This document shows positions 1 through 8,572 of a stretch of DNA of 64,000 nt, in pieces. The stretch is from Chitinophaga sp. CB10 (GTDB taxonomy: Bacteria > Bacteroidota > Bacteroidia > Chitinophagales > Chitinophagaceae), in assembly GCA_001870995.2 (NCBI GenBank), contig MLAV02000012.1, forward strand, positions 137,451 through 201,450, given 5' to 3'. Below the pieces are notes generated by a model, which saw nothing but the letters and a program-made list of their open reading frames with translations, was not told the origin of the DNA and did no database searches. Each line of letters begins with the position of its first letter. The first letter of the stretch is position 1. A program made the translations under genes and the position numbers.

Positions 1-905
1 ACGAGGGCAGGTTTGCCTTGCGGACGCCAGGACGGCACGCTGACGATGCTGGCCATGCAGGTAGGGTCGAACAACTCTTCCGCGTAGCGTATAGGCGTCC
101 ACGTGGTAGCGCCGTCCGGACTTTCAGCGAAAGCCCGGCGCCTGGCTGGCGAAGGGTTGCGGATGCTGAGGAGTACGCGGCGGTCCGACAACTCAACGGG
201 CTGGCTTTCGTTCGGATTAGGGATCAATGCAGAGGAATCCGCCACGATAGCGCCCCGATGCCAGGTAGCGCCATAGTCGTCGCTATAAATGGTGGCCACG
301 CAGGAAGGGCTGTGGCTGCGGCGGGGCGCAAGCTTGCGGGAATCCGCCAGCCATACGGCGGCGAGCAGCCGGCCCGATTGCAGCTGTATGCCGTGGCCGG
401 GGCCGGGGGCCAGTACCTTCCAGTTATATCCGGGTTTAAACTGGTCGTAAACGGCAGTGATGTTCACCGGGGCGGACCAGGTTATACCATCGTCTTCAGA
501 ACGGATATAGAAAGCGTCCTTATAATCTTTCTGGTACAGGAGGTGGACCACTCCCCTGTCGTCCACGATGGGCGTGGGATTACCCACGGGCGACTGCCGG
601 CTGGTATCCAGCACGGTAATGCCGCTCCATGTTTTACCGCCATCCGTACTCCTGCGCAGGATCAGGTTCATATCAGCCCAATCGCTGGCATTGCCGATCC
701 TGCCTTCGCAGAAGGCCAGCAGCGTTTGTTTGGGCGTGAGCGCCAGCGCGGGAATACGCATGGAGGCGTACTTGCCGTCCGGCTCAAATACAATGCGGGC
801 TTCACTCACGGCGGCGCCGACCGGGTGGCGGGCAGCGTTACAGGCGGACCAGCCCATGGCGGCCGCTATTAGTAGTGATTTGTAAGGTATCCTTATCATT
901 CTCAT
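1..905 (-). CDS. Sialidase-family (GH33-type) exo-glycosidase lipoprotein, 3' end outside window
   Basis: Translating the minus strand from an ATG at 905 (an alternative in-frame ATG lies at 899) gives about 300 residues that stay open to the window edge. The N-terminus is a lipoprotein signal ending in a WSAC lipobox (Cys22). An R-I-P motif at residues 50-52 and four Asp-boxes (SxDxGxTW type, near residues 86, 136, 208 and 262) mark a six-bladed sialidase/BNR propeller; Arg50 would be the first arginine of the sialidase triad. The family cleaves terminal sialic acid or related nonulosonic acids, but similar proteins sit in PULs for other glycans, so the substrate is open. It lies about 100 bp downstream of the SusD gene on the same strand and is read as the enzyme of PUL1, exported to the outer membrane surface or periplasm. 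The C-terminal part is not visible. Confidence 0.85.
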   Translation of the reverse strand, partial: MRMIRIPYKSLLIAAAMGWSACNAARHPVGAAVSEARIVFEPDGKYASMRIPALALTPKQTLLAFCEGRIGNASDWADMNLILRRSTDGGKTWSGITVLDTSRQSPVGNPTPIVDDRGVVHLLYQKDYKDAFYIRSEDDGITWSAPVNITAVYDQFKPGYNWKVLAPGPGHGIQLQSGRLLAAVWLADSRKLAPRRSHSPSCVATIYSDDYGATWHRGAIVADSSALIPNPNESQPVELSDRRVLLSIRNPSPARRRAFAESPDGATTWTPIRYAEELFDPTCMASIVSVPSWRPQGKPAL

Positions 906-1004
906 ATAAGTAAATTAATCGGCAGGGCAGGTATTATTTTAACAGGCCTGCTTTGTACAATGCTATCAATTAGCAAGGCAGGCAATGCTTGATCATGCCC
1001 TCCA

Positions 1005-2465
1005 TCAATAACCATCCGTTTGGGTCATGTTAGGATTATTTGCCAGCACGGTCGTATTCACCGGCCAGAAGAGCGGCGTGGTCTTCCCTTTCAGGTTAGG
1101 CACGTATTTGTACACGTCGATGGTACCACCAATATGAAAACGCACGAGGTCAAACCAGCGTTTGTTCTCAAAGAAGAGTTCCCTGCCACGTTCGTCCAGG
1201 ATTTCCTTTTCCATGGCGGCGGTACTCATTTCGCCGGCGTAGCCATCGATACCGGCGCGCTGCCGCACGAGGTCCAGGTATTTTTTACTGTTGGCGTAAT
1301 CGGCCAGTAGCGCGTAGGCTTCCGCTTTCAGCAGGTAGAGGTCCGCCAGGCGATAGAGGATAATATCGTTATCAGCATAACGGTCATCCACATACACCGT
1401 GCCCGGGTATTTGGTGATCCAGCTGATCTTTGGGCCGGAGGGATACATATCCGCGATCCAGGTATAAGGAATACGCTTGTCGTTACTGTATTTGAACAGC
1501 GATTTTGACAAGGGGCTGATCTGGTAAGCGCCCTGGCCGTTCGTGGAATTTTTCACGTACGGGATTTGTTCCTTGTTGGTAGCGCCTTCCAGCACATCTT
1601 TAAAGGGCAGGGCATTTTTGCCATAGTTGCCGCCGGGCGTTTCGTCCTTGCTGAAGTAGGCAGCCAGCAGCACTTCCGTATTGGCGGAAGCGCGGTTGCC
1701 GGTTACCCTGGAGAAGTCCGCATTCAGCGAAAGGCCGGTGGCTTCCACTTCCGTGATGGCGCTCACCGCGGCCTGCAGCGCGCTCTCGCCGCCGGCCTGT
1801 ACGCGGGCTTTCCAGAGGAGGGCATCCGCTTTCATGGCCATCGCGCTGCCGTAAGCAAAGCGGTATTTGGAAGGATAGGTTGTTTTGGAGAAGTTGGACA
1901 TGCCGGTAAACTGGGCGATGGCTTCGTCCAGGTCGGCCAGGATCTGCGTCATGACTTCTTCGCCGCTGTTGCGTTTATGCGGGGTGACGTGTTCGTCCGT
2001 AATGGCTTCCAGCACAATGGGCACGCTGCCGAATACACGCAGCAGGTGGAAATAGAAATACGCGCGCAGGGCCAGCGTTTCCCCAACGATCTTTCGTTTC
2101 AGGTCAGGCGAGGAAGCGAAGTCAAAAGCCTTGATCTTATCCAGCAGGAGGTTGCAGTGGCCGATGCCCTTATACCATTCCGCATAGTTCACCGCGCCGT
2201 TGGCAGGTGATAATGTTTGGGACCAGGCCACCGTGAAACGCGAGTTGGTAGCGGACACCAGCTCTTCTCCCCTCTCCGTGCCGTAGGTAACGTTGTTGGC
2301 TATACTCCGCATGACGGAATAGATACCCACGAGGTTGGGTTCAAAGTCGCCCTCGTTATGAAAAAACACCTGGTCCGTGATCTGCGACTGTGGCTCTACA
2401 TCCAGTATTTTATCGCAGGCTGTAAACAGCGACAGCAGTAATATATAACAGCAAATCTTTTTCAT
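1005..2465 (-). CDS. RagB/SusD-family glycan-binding outer-membrane lipoprotein (PUL1)
   Basis: This 486-residue protein has a lipoprotein signal with lipobox LFTAC (Cys17), followed by the usual SusD start (DKILDVEPQ) and TPR-type helical repeats. The C-terminal half has the family's typical stretches (LYRLADLYLLKAEAYA, DERGRELFFENKRWFDLVRF). SusD proteins cap the SusC transporter and capture oligosaccharides at the cell surface. The gene starts 30 bp after the SusC gene ends, which fits one transcript running SusC, SusD, sialidase. Length is normal for the family and the frame is intact. The glycan cannot be told from sequence. Confidence 0.95.
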   Translation of the reverse strand: MKKICCYILLLSLFTACDKILDVEPQSQITDQVFFHNEGDFEPNLVGIYSVMRSIANNVTYGTERGEELVSATNSRFTVAWSQTLSPANGAVNYAEWYKGIGHCNLLLDKIKAFDFASSPDLKRKIVGETLALRAYFYFHLLRVFGSVPIVLEAITDEHVTPHKRNSGEEVMTQILADLDEAIAQFTGMSNFSKTTYPSKYRFAYGSAMAMKADALLWKARVQAGGESALQAAVSAITEVEATGLSLNADFSRVTGNRASANTEVLLAAYFSKDETPGGNYGKNALPFKDVLEGATNKEQIPYVKNSTNGQGAYQISPLSKSLFKYSNDKRIPYTWIADMYPSGPKISWITKYPGTVYVDDRYADNDIILYRLADLYLLKAEAYALLADYANSKKYLDLVRQRAGIDGYAGEMSTAAMEKEILDERGRELFFENKRWFDLVRFHIGGTIDVYKYVPNLKGKTTPLFWPVNTTVLANNPNMTQTDGY

Positions 2466-2495
2466 GATGCATCGTTTATGAGTGATGAAACCGCA

Positions 2496-5400
2496 TTAAA
2501 ACCGGAGGTTGGCGCCCAGTGAAAATTGCCGCGGACGCGGATAGCCGCCCGGGTCAAACCCGCTGTAGATCTCCGGGTTCAGTCCTTTGTAAGCCGTGAG
2601 GTAGCCCACGTTGTAGATACTGCCGGAGATATTGAGCCCGGAAATACCTGCACGCTTCAGGATAGCGGCGGGCACATCGTAGGACAGGGTGATTTCCCGC
2701 AGGGCCAGGAAATCGCCTTTTTCGTACATCACGGATACGTCCGAGTTGTAGCTGTTGTTGTTGCCGAGGGTGGCATTGCGCAGGTAGTTGCGCTGGCCGT
2801 AATCGTAATCCGCAAAGGAGAAGCGGGCGTATTTCATGTTTTTATCCCCTTGCTGTTTCCATACATCCGGCCCCAGCGCCTGCGCGGGCGCGCCTTCGTT
2901 GAACGCGCGGCCCTGGCCCATGGAGCGGGCGAGCGCGCCGTTGCTGATCATATGACCGAGGGCGTAATCGGCATTCACACGCAGGGAAATGCCTTTATAG
3001 GTGAAGGTGTTTTGCAGGCCGCCCATTTTATCCGGGTTGCGGTAACCGATAAATACCTGGTCCCTGGTATCAATCACCCCGTCGTTATTGACATCTTCGA
3101 AGATGAAGTCGCCCCCGCGTTTACCCACTTTGATGCCCTGCGGAGATGCCAGGTTATCCTTGATGCGGCTGTTCCATTCGGCAGCCTCTTCATCGGTGGC
3201 AAAAACGCCCAGGACGTTGTACGCGTAGATGCAGTACGGCCGTTCCCCTTCCGCGAGGCCGCCTGCTTCCACCAGTTTACCGGCGGATTTATCATAGATG
3301 ATATCGCCGCCCTGGCGGTTTTTAGCCCTGCCATTTGCCGGCAGTTCCGTGATGGTGGTGCGGTTGTAAGCGAAAGTGAAGTTGGCGTTCCAGCTGAAGG
3401 AGCCTGATTTGATGATGGTACCGCCGATGGCCACTTCAATCCCGCGGTTGCGCAGGGCGCCGTTGTTGTACGTGATATTGCCAAACGGCGCTTCCGATGG
3501 CAGCGGTTTGGTGGTGATACGGTCCTTCGTCAGTTTGTTATAGAAATCGAGGGAGAGGTTCAGGCGGTTATTGAAAAAGCCTGCGTCCACGGCGATGTCC
3601 GTAGTGACGGTGGACTCCCAGCGGAGGTTTGGATTGGAAAGGCCGGCGCGGATGATGCCCGCATTCAGCGCGTAGCTGACGTTGTCATAATCCCCGTAGG
3701 TATCGGCGATACTGAGTCCGCTCAGGCCTGCCGCTCCCCAGCTGGCGCGGAGTTTCAGGCTGCTGAAGGTATTGCTTTTCCAGAACTCCTCCTGGTCGAT
3801 ATTCCAACCGGCGGAGAGGGACGGGAAGAGCGCGTACTTATTACCCGGCGCAAAGTTGGAGAAGCCATCGTAGCGCAGGGAGCCGCCCAGCAGGTAACGC
3901 ATTTTATAGTCGTAGCTGAACTGCCCGAAAAGGCTTGCCGATCTTGTTTCCCCGAGTTCCGTACGGAAATCCACTACGTTGCTGACTACCTGCCCGTTGA
4001 TACTGGTGGTAGGGTCCTCCTCTATCGTATATACGTAATCGTTAGCAGCCCGTTGAGAGCCCATATCTTTAATATGGTTGGTATTGCGGGTATAGTTCAT
4101 ACCGGCGAGGGTGCTGAAGTGATGATCCGATTGGATGTTGAAGTCGTATTGCAGCACCTGGTCCAGCATCAGCTGGCGGGAAGCGTTGGTATAATCATCT
4201 TTCCAGCGTTGCATGGAAGGCTGTATTTCATCCGGAGGCGTGGCTTTGCGGCGGAACAGCTCCGTATAGTCGTCAATGACATAGGACACGGACGGGCGCC
4301 AGTGCAGTCCTTTGGTGATGGTGAGGTCAGCGGCGGCGCGGCTCACCAGTCGTTCCGTATTCGTGCGCATATCGTCATACTTCAAGGTATGGAAGCGGTT
4401 ACGCACCGTGTACAGTTCGCCCAGGGCGGGGTCCCCATTGTCCTTGAAGGTGCGGATCAGCGGCGTGATGCGGATCGCGCGGACCAGGTCGTTCTGGTAG
4501 GCGTCCACGTAGTTGGGAATCACGTTCTGGTAGTTGATCATGAAATCCAGCCGCAGGTTATCGGAGGCGCGGTAGCCAAAATTGCCCAGGGCGTTGTAGC
4601 GTTGGTATTTGGTGCCTACCAGCACGCCTTTCTGGTTGGTATATCCCATGGAGAAGTTGTAGTCCGCTTTATCCGTACCACCGCTGAGGGTGACGTTATC
4701 CTGGTTGCTGATGCCGGTATTCCAGAGCATATCCTGGTAGTGGTTGTCGGCAAAGAGCAGTTTGGTACCGGGATTGATGGGATCGTCCATGGTTTGCCAG
4801 CCGTGCGCCAGGAGGTTGTCTACATAGGCCTGGCCTTCCACCTGCACGATGTTATCATACAATGCGGTGAGGTAGGTGCTTTTACCAAACTGGCCTTTCT
4901 GGGTAAATACTTTTGTACCTGCGGAGAACCCTGCGTTGTAGAGCAGGTTGTTTTTATCCAGCGCGTCGTGGGTGTTGGCCACGGTGGTGCGTGCGAGGCG
5001 GAGGTATTCCGCCGCGGAGAGGTAGTCGTAATCGCGGGCCTGCGTTTCCCAGGTGGTGCGGTGGTTGAGCGTAACGGAGGAGCGGGTGTTGAGCTTGCCC
5101 CTTTTGGTACGGATGACGATCACGCCGTTTGCGCCGCGCGCGCCGTAGATGGCGGTGGAAGCCGCATCTTTCATCACCTGCATGGATTCGATATCGTCCG
5201 GATTGATGTCGTTAATGGAGCGGAACACGCCGTCTACTACTACGAGCGGGCTGGTGCCTTCCACGCTGCCCACCTGTGCACCATTATTGTTGCCGAGGCC
5301 ACTACCGTAGACGTTGGGCTTGGTGCCCCCGCGGATGATAATGTTGGTAGCCCCGATGCCGGGTTGCCCCTGGTTGATGGGGATGGACACGCCGGCGATC

Positions 5401-5846
5401 TTACCCTGCATGGCTTGCACCGGGTTTGGGTTCGGATTGTTTTTGAGTTCCGCAATATCCATTTTGGAGATGGCGGCGGTGTTCTTTTTCACGGATTGTT
5501 CCGTGTAGCCTACTACTAGCACTTCGCCCAGTTGGGAGGAGGAAGATGCCAGCGTAATGTCAATGTTGGCGCGATTGTGTACCGGAATTGTTTTGGCGGC
5601 ATAGTTCATCATACGAAACAGCAGCGTTTCGTTGCCGGACGGCAGTTTGAGCGTAAAGCGGCCATCCGGGCCGGTGGCGGCGCCAACGCCTGGTTTGCCG
5701 GCTACGGCGATGCTGACACCGATGAGCGGTTCTTTGGTGGCGGAGTCTTTTACGGTGCCGGATACAGTAAATCCGCCGGTTTGAGCGGCGCTTTCTTTTA
5801 CTCCCAATAGTAAAAAGAGGCAGCAACAAAGTTTAAATAACCTCAT
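2496..5846 (-). CDS. SusC/RagA-family TonB-dependent outer-membrane transporter (PUL1)
   Basis: This 1116-residue protein has a signal peptide ending near residue 22 and a CarboxypepD_reg-like domain (about 26-112). A TonB-box-like stretch (LGEVLVVGYTEQ) precedes the plug domain, which carries the SusC motifs PLVVVDGV and AIYGARGANGVIVI. A 22-strand beta barrel ends in the terminal phenylalanine typical of outer-membrane proteins (LGANLRF). It imports oligosaccharides using TonB energy together with the SusD partner encoded 30 bp downstream. No anti-sigma or ECF sigma gene is nearby. Control more likely comes from the GntR regulator just upstream on the same strand, because a palindrome with the same core as the GntR operator lies at 5972-5982. 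Confidence 0.95.
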   Translation of the reverse strand: MRLFKLCCCLFLLLGVKESAAQTGGFTVSGTVKDSATKEPLIGVSIAVAGKPGVGAATGPDGRFTLKLPSGNETLLFRMMNYAAKTIPVHNRANIDITLASSSSQLGEVLVVGYTEQSVKKNTAAISKMDIAELKNNPNPNPVQAMQGKIAGVSIPINQGQPGIGATNIIIRGGTKPNVYGSGLGNNNGAQVGSVEGTSPLVVVDGVFRSINDINPDDIESMQVMKDAASTAIYGARGANGVIVIRTKRGKLNTRSSVTLNHRTTWETQARDYDYLSAAEYLRLARTTVANTHDALDKNNLLYNAGFSAGTKVFTQKGQFGKSTYLTALYDNIVQVEGQAYVDNLLAHGWQTMDDPINPGTKLLFADNHYQDMLWNTGISNQDNVTLSGGTDKADYNFSMGYTNQKGVLVGTKYQRYNALGNFGYRASDNLRLDFMINYQNVIPNYVDAYQNDLVRAIRITPLIRTFKDNGDPALGELYTVRNRFHTLKYDDMRTNTERLVSRAAADLTITKGLHWRPSVSYVIDDYTELFRRKATPPDEIQPSMQRWKDDYTNASRQLMLDQVLQYDFNIQSDHHFSTLAGMNYTRNTNHIKDMGSQRAANDYVYTIEEDPTTSINGQVVSNVVDFRTELGETRSASLFGQFSYDYKMRYLLGGSLRYDGFSNFAPGNKYALFPSLSAGWNIDQEEFWKSNTFSSLKLRASWGAAGLSGLSIADTYGDYDNVSYALNAGIIRAGLSNPNLRWESTVTTDIAVDAGFFNNRLNLSLDFYNKLTKDRITTKPLPSEAPFGNITYNNGALRNRGIEVAIGGTIIKSGSFSWNANFTFAYNRTTITELPANGRAKNRQGGDIIYDKSAGKLVEAGGLAEGERPYCIYAYNVLGVFATDEEAAEWNSRIKDNLASPQGIKVGKRGGDFIFEDVNNDGVIDTRDQVFIGYRNPDKMGGLQNTFTYKGISLRVNADYALGHMISNGALARSMGQGRAFNEGAPAQALGPDVWKQQGDKNMKYARFSFADYDYGQRNYLRNATLGNNNSYNSDVSVMYEKGDFLALREITLSYDVPAAILKRAGISGLNISGSIYNVGYLTAYKGLNPEIYSGFDPGGYPRPRQFSLGANLRF

Positions 5847-5971
5847 TTGCGTGAGTTTAAGTGTGTAATGAGTATAGGTTCCCCCTCACCACGAAAACAG
5901 TTTGGCGCGGCCGCGCGTGTATGCTGAGCGTGGAATCACATTTTCATAACGTAAAAATAGTATTAGTAGTT

Positions 5972-5993
5972 ATGTTCTACATATTAAATGTAG
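5972..5993. promoter_or_regulatory. Overlapping inverted repeats upstream of PUL1 (candidate GntR operator)
   Basis: ATGTTCTACAT (5972-5982) is an 11-bp palindrome with the GT-N3-AC core of FadR-type GntR operators. It overlaps a second inverted repeat, CTACAT-ATTAA-ATGTAG (5977-5993). The pair lies about 130 bp upstream of the SusC start. A weak minus-strand -7 element (TATTTTTA, 5952-5959) sits just downstream. The role as a GntR site is inferred from the shared core with the site at 7081-7091. Confidence 0.4.
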
Positions 5994-6082
5994 GCATTGT
6001 TTTTTTATTTCAAAAAGTTTTGGGGGATTTTTTTCTTTTGGGGAGGTGGAGGGCGAGGTGTTTGGCGGGCGGGTGGGCGCTG

Positions 6083-6172
6083 TGGGCGGTGCATTGGGCG
6101 GGCGTAATGGGCGGGCGTAGTGAGCGGGCGTAGTGGGCGGGTGCAATGGATGGGCGGATGCAGTGGGCGGAT
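6083..6172. repeat. G-rich 13-bp minisatellite between gntR terminator and PUL1
   Basis: About seven degenerate head-to-tail copies of TGGGCGGGCGTAG occupy this stretch; the units at 6095, 6108, 6121 and 6134 are exactly 13 bp, and outer ones vary from 12 to 17 bp. Plus-strand runs of three G recur throughout, so G-quadruplex formation is possible. The array is part of the 540-bp gap 5847-6388, which otherwise holds the PUL1 upstream palindromes and the gntR terminator. No convincing gene is present; the overlapping Pro/His-rich reading frames are by-products of the repeat. Confidence 0.75.
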
Positions 6173-6357
6173 GGGCGCGCAGCGGCCACGAAAGGCGGCA
6201 TGATTGCCAGGCAGCCACAGGTAACGAGGGCTGGTTGCCTGCAACTACGGTTGCTGCCATGGCAGCGCCATTGCAAGCAAGCCCGTATAAACGGGACCTT
6301 GTACCGCCACTACCCTACATCTTTCCCCCAAAAAATAAAAAAACAACTCCATAAAAA

Positions 6358-6381
6358 AAGTCAGGACCGTGGCCCTGACTT
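6358..6381 (-). terminator. Rho-independent terminator of the gntR gene
   Basis: AAGTCAGG pairs with CCTGACTT across a 7-8 nt loop. On the minus strand the stem is followed by a run of T, and it starts 8 bp beyond the gntR stop codon. Confidence 0.85.
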
Positions 6382-6388
6382 CTTCCAT

Positions 6389-7069
6389 TTATTTTAACTG
6401 CTTGAGCCTATCAAAATGCGGCTGCAGGTGCGACAACATACCTTCCTTAAACTCCTTCACCGTGCCTTTGCGTAGTATTTTAACCAAATCCTGGTGGGTA
6501 ACCTTTCCGGAAACGAACTTTTTATTTTCCAGCTTCATGACATAGCCGAAAATAGGCAGCAGCAGGTTTTGAAAGCGCTTCATGGTATCATTGCCCGTCA
6601 TCTCATACAACTTGCCATGGAAGGCGATTTCCGTGCTGATGCGGAAATTTTTATCCTTGACTTCACGGGCGGCGATTTCCTCGAGCTCGTCCAGGTCCGC
6701 TTCCGTCTTGCGGAGGAAAAGCAGGTCAGCGATGCCCATTTCCAGTACCAGCCTGAGTTCGAACAGGTCCTTCAGGGTGGATTCATCCATGATCTCAGGG
6801 TTCAGCACTTTCTCGAACGTGCCTACGATGTCGGGATTGGAAATGACCATGCCTGTTTTTTTCTTCGTTTCAATGATGCCGAGCATCTTGAACCGGCTCA
6901 AAGCTTCCCGCACCACGTTCCGGCTTACGCCCAGGGCTGCCGCCAGTTCCAGCTCCGTCGGCAGGGGATCTCCCGGCTTGAAATTCTCCTTCGTAAAGTA
7001 TTCCCGCAGGCTGGCCTCTACTCGCTCCGCCATGGATTTGGCAGCAATTGGTTTAATCCCGTTGACCAT
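6389..7069 (-). CDS. GntR-family (FadR subfamily, FCD domain) transcriptional regulator
   Basis: The N-terminal winged helix (about residues 8-75) carries the GntR signature (GDPLPTELELAAALGVSRNVVREAL). The C-terminal all-helical FCD ligand domain (about 90-220) contains the expected acidic and His positions (FELRLVLEMGIADLL, FHGKLYEMTGN). FCD regulators usually sense small organic or sugar acids and act as repressors. The ATG at 7069 is chosen because the promoter's transcription start should fall near 7090, which makes the longer in-frame reading from 7099 untranslatable. The gene lies on the same strand as PUL1, upstream of it, and has its own promoter, operator and terminator, so it is an independent unit. 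Control of PUL1, possibly in response to a sugar acid, is inferred. Confidence 0.9.
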   Translation of the reverse strand: MVNGIKPIAAKSMAERVEASLREYFTKENFKPGDPLPTELELAAALGVSRNVVREALSRFKMLGIIETKKKTGMVISNPDIVGTFEKVLNPEIMDESTLKDLFELRLVLEMGIADLLFLRKTEADLDELEEIAAREVKDKNFRISTEIAFHGKLYEMTGNDTMKRFQNLLLPIFGYVMKLENKKFVSGKVTHQDLVKILRKGTVKEFKEGMLSHLQPHFDRLKQLK

Positions 7070-7080
7070 GTAAATAAGTT

Positions 7081-7091
7081 TTGTACTACAA
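7081..7091. promoter_or_regulatory. GntR/FadR-type autoregulatory operator
   Basis: TTGTACTACAA is a perfect palindrome apart from its centre and matches the FadR-subfamily consensus TNGTNNNACNA exactly. It sits on the expected transcription start of the GntR gene, directly after the -7 element. That is a classic place for a repressor that controls its own gene. Confidence 0.7.
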
Positions 7092-7096
7092 TAGAA

Positions 7097-7126
7097 CAAA
7101 TTTACATAAATGGAGGACTTTTCAAA
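7097..7126 (-). promoter_or_regulatory. Bacteroidota sigma-A promoter of the gntR gene
   Basis: On the minus strand TTTG (7126-7123) is followed after 18 bp by TAAATTTG (7104-7097), a perfect TAnnTTTG -7 element. Transcription would start near 7090, about 20 bp ahead of the ATG at 7069. Confidence 0.7.
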
Positions 7127-7141
7127 ATAGAATCTCTGTGA

Positions 7142-8440
7142 TTAGTTACCCGTTTTCTTCAGCTTGACTTCCACCCTTTCGCCGGCTTTTTCTATCCGCA
7201 CTATTTTTTGTACGGAAGCGCCCGCGCCTGTAACGTAGGAGCGGTTCACGTAATCGGTAGTCGTGTTCTGGAATGCGCCGTTGAGGTAATGGTCCGTGTA
7301 GCCAATCACTTCCGCGCGGGTGAAAGTATGATCGAAGTCGAATTGCGTGTAGAGGAAATACTCGCCCGGCATGAGGTTTACAAATTCGAAATGGCCTTTA
7401 TCGTCATACACATCAGTGGTTTTAATGCAAGCCGCCGCATCGTCCAGCAAAGGCGCGGGAGTGTTTCCCTTCTTGCGGGCAGCCTGGTTGAGCTTCAGCC
7501 ACTCCTGGTAATAAGCCGTGTAAGGGATCAGCACCACGCGCGTTCCCTTTGGCGCAAACTGTTTGGGATTAGCGTTCACCTTGAGTTTCCCTAGGATGGA
7601 ATGGTCCTCCGTATCAAAATCACGGGCAAACACTTCGCCTGCGATGAGCGAGTTGCCCTCCTTAATCATCTTCATGGTGGCCACTTTATCGAAAGGCGCT
7701 TTCACGGGGTTGTAATCCAGTTCCAGGTCCACCAGCTTCAGCTGCTGCCCTTTGCTGTAGACGTCCACCTGCCAGAGGCGGCGTGTATCCTTATCGATAT
7801 ATGACACGGAACGCTCATTAGTAGCGGGTTCAAACACCGTCACTTCCCAAACATTGTGACTGCCGGTGTACTTGCTGGTGAAGGTATTGCTCTTTACCTG
7901 CTCCACCACGGCGGCTTTCACGTGTTGCTCATCGTCCGGTTTGTAGTCATACACTGGAATTTCCGTCGTATAGCCGGAAGTAAGCGGCAGCGCGGCCAGG
8001 AGGTACGGATAAGTGTAGCTGTCCACGAAAAAGGTATTACCCGCATCTGTCACCTGGATTTTCTTACCGCTTTTTTTATCGTGGTATGTTCCTGTAACGT
8101 CCTTGCCAAAATGCAGCGCCATATCCTTTATGCTGCTGTGGGACGCACGGTACAAGGGTTTGAACGTTTGCAGGTCCGACACGGCGGTATCTACCCAGGG
8201 CTCGTCCATCCCATAGATAGTCATATTCGCCGCTACGAGGAGCTGATTATTGTCCGTTTTCACGTTGAGTTTAAACGCACCGATTTCCGTTTCCTCTCCA
8301 TCTTTAATAGCGAAGCAAGTGAGGTTATATTTCCCGGGATGCAACATTTTACGATCAAAACGGGATTGGGCCGCGCTGTTATTGGCGAACAGGCCGAGGG
8401 CCAACAGGCATGCGAAAAAGCGTATTGAATGAACCAGCAT
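7142..8440 (-). CDS. Secreted protein of unknown function, DUF3108-like plus carboxypeptidase-regulatory-like domain
   Basis: This 432-residue protein has a cleavable signal peptide (about residues 1-24, ending NNSAAQ). Residues 30-260 are beta-rich and resemble the periplasmic DUF3108 fold (pattern of a fixed-length beta-sandwich with YIDKDTRRLWQVDVYSKGQ). Residues about 270-430 resemble a carboxypeptidase-regulatory/SdrD-B-like Ig domain (FEFVNLMPGEYFLYTQFDFDH). No catalytic motif is visible. It lies between gntR and the GH144-type gene on the same strand. A -7 element at 8476-8469 suggests its own promoter, so membership in PUL2 is uncertain. Neither domain assignment was checked by a profile search. 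Confidence 0.75.
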   Translation of the reverse strand: MLVHSIRFFACLLALGLFANNSAAQSRFDRKMLHPGKYNLTCFAIKDGEETEIGAFKLNVKTDNNQLLVAANMTIYGMDEPWVDTAVSDLQTFKPLYRASHSSIKDMALHFGKDVTGTYHDKKSGKKIQVTDAGNTFFVDSYTYPYLLAALPLTSGYTTEIPVYDYKPDDEQHVKAAVVEQVKSNTFTSKYTGSHNVWEVTVFEPATNERSVSYIDKDTRRLWQVDVYSKGQQLKLVDLELDYNPVKAPFDKVATMKMIKEGNSLIAGEVFARDFDTEDHSILGKLKVNANPKQFAPKGTRVVLIPYTAYYQEWLKLNQAARKKGNTPAPLLDDAAACIKTTDVYDDKGHFEFVNLMPGEYFLYTQFDFDHTFTRAEVIGYTDHYLNGAFQNTTTDYVNRSYVTGAGASVQKIVRIEKAGERVEVKLKKTGN

Positions 8441-8468
8441 AGCTTTACAGATAAATTATCACCTGGTA

Positions 8469-8476
8469 CAAAGCTA
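8469..8476 (-). promoter_or_regulatory. Candidate -7 element for the DUF3108-like gene
   Basis: TAGCTTTG on the minus strand is a perfect TAnnTTTG match, 29 bp ahead of the ATG at 8440. No convincing -33 TTTG is seen at the right distance, so the call is tentative. Confidence 0.4.
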
Positions 8477-8572
8477 TGGGAATTTTTAAGCAGCGGGAAT
8501 CGTGGGAAAGCGGGATTAGCATCTACCTGTTTCCGGGTAGAGCGAGGTTTGGTGGTGATGCGTACACGCTGG

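Noticed and set aside
4053..5519. Plus-strand open frame of almost 490 codons inside SusC1
   Set aside because: Antisense shadow of SusC1 with Gly/Val/His-rich composition and no family resemblance.
5970..6276. Pro/His-rich minus-strand frames over the minisatellite
   Set aside because: Three frames are open at once because the repeat lacks stop codons; none has a start context or family pattern.
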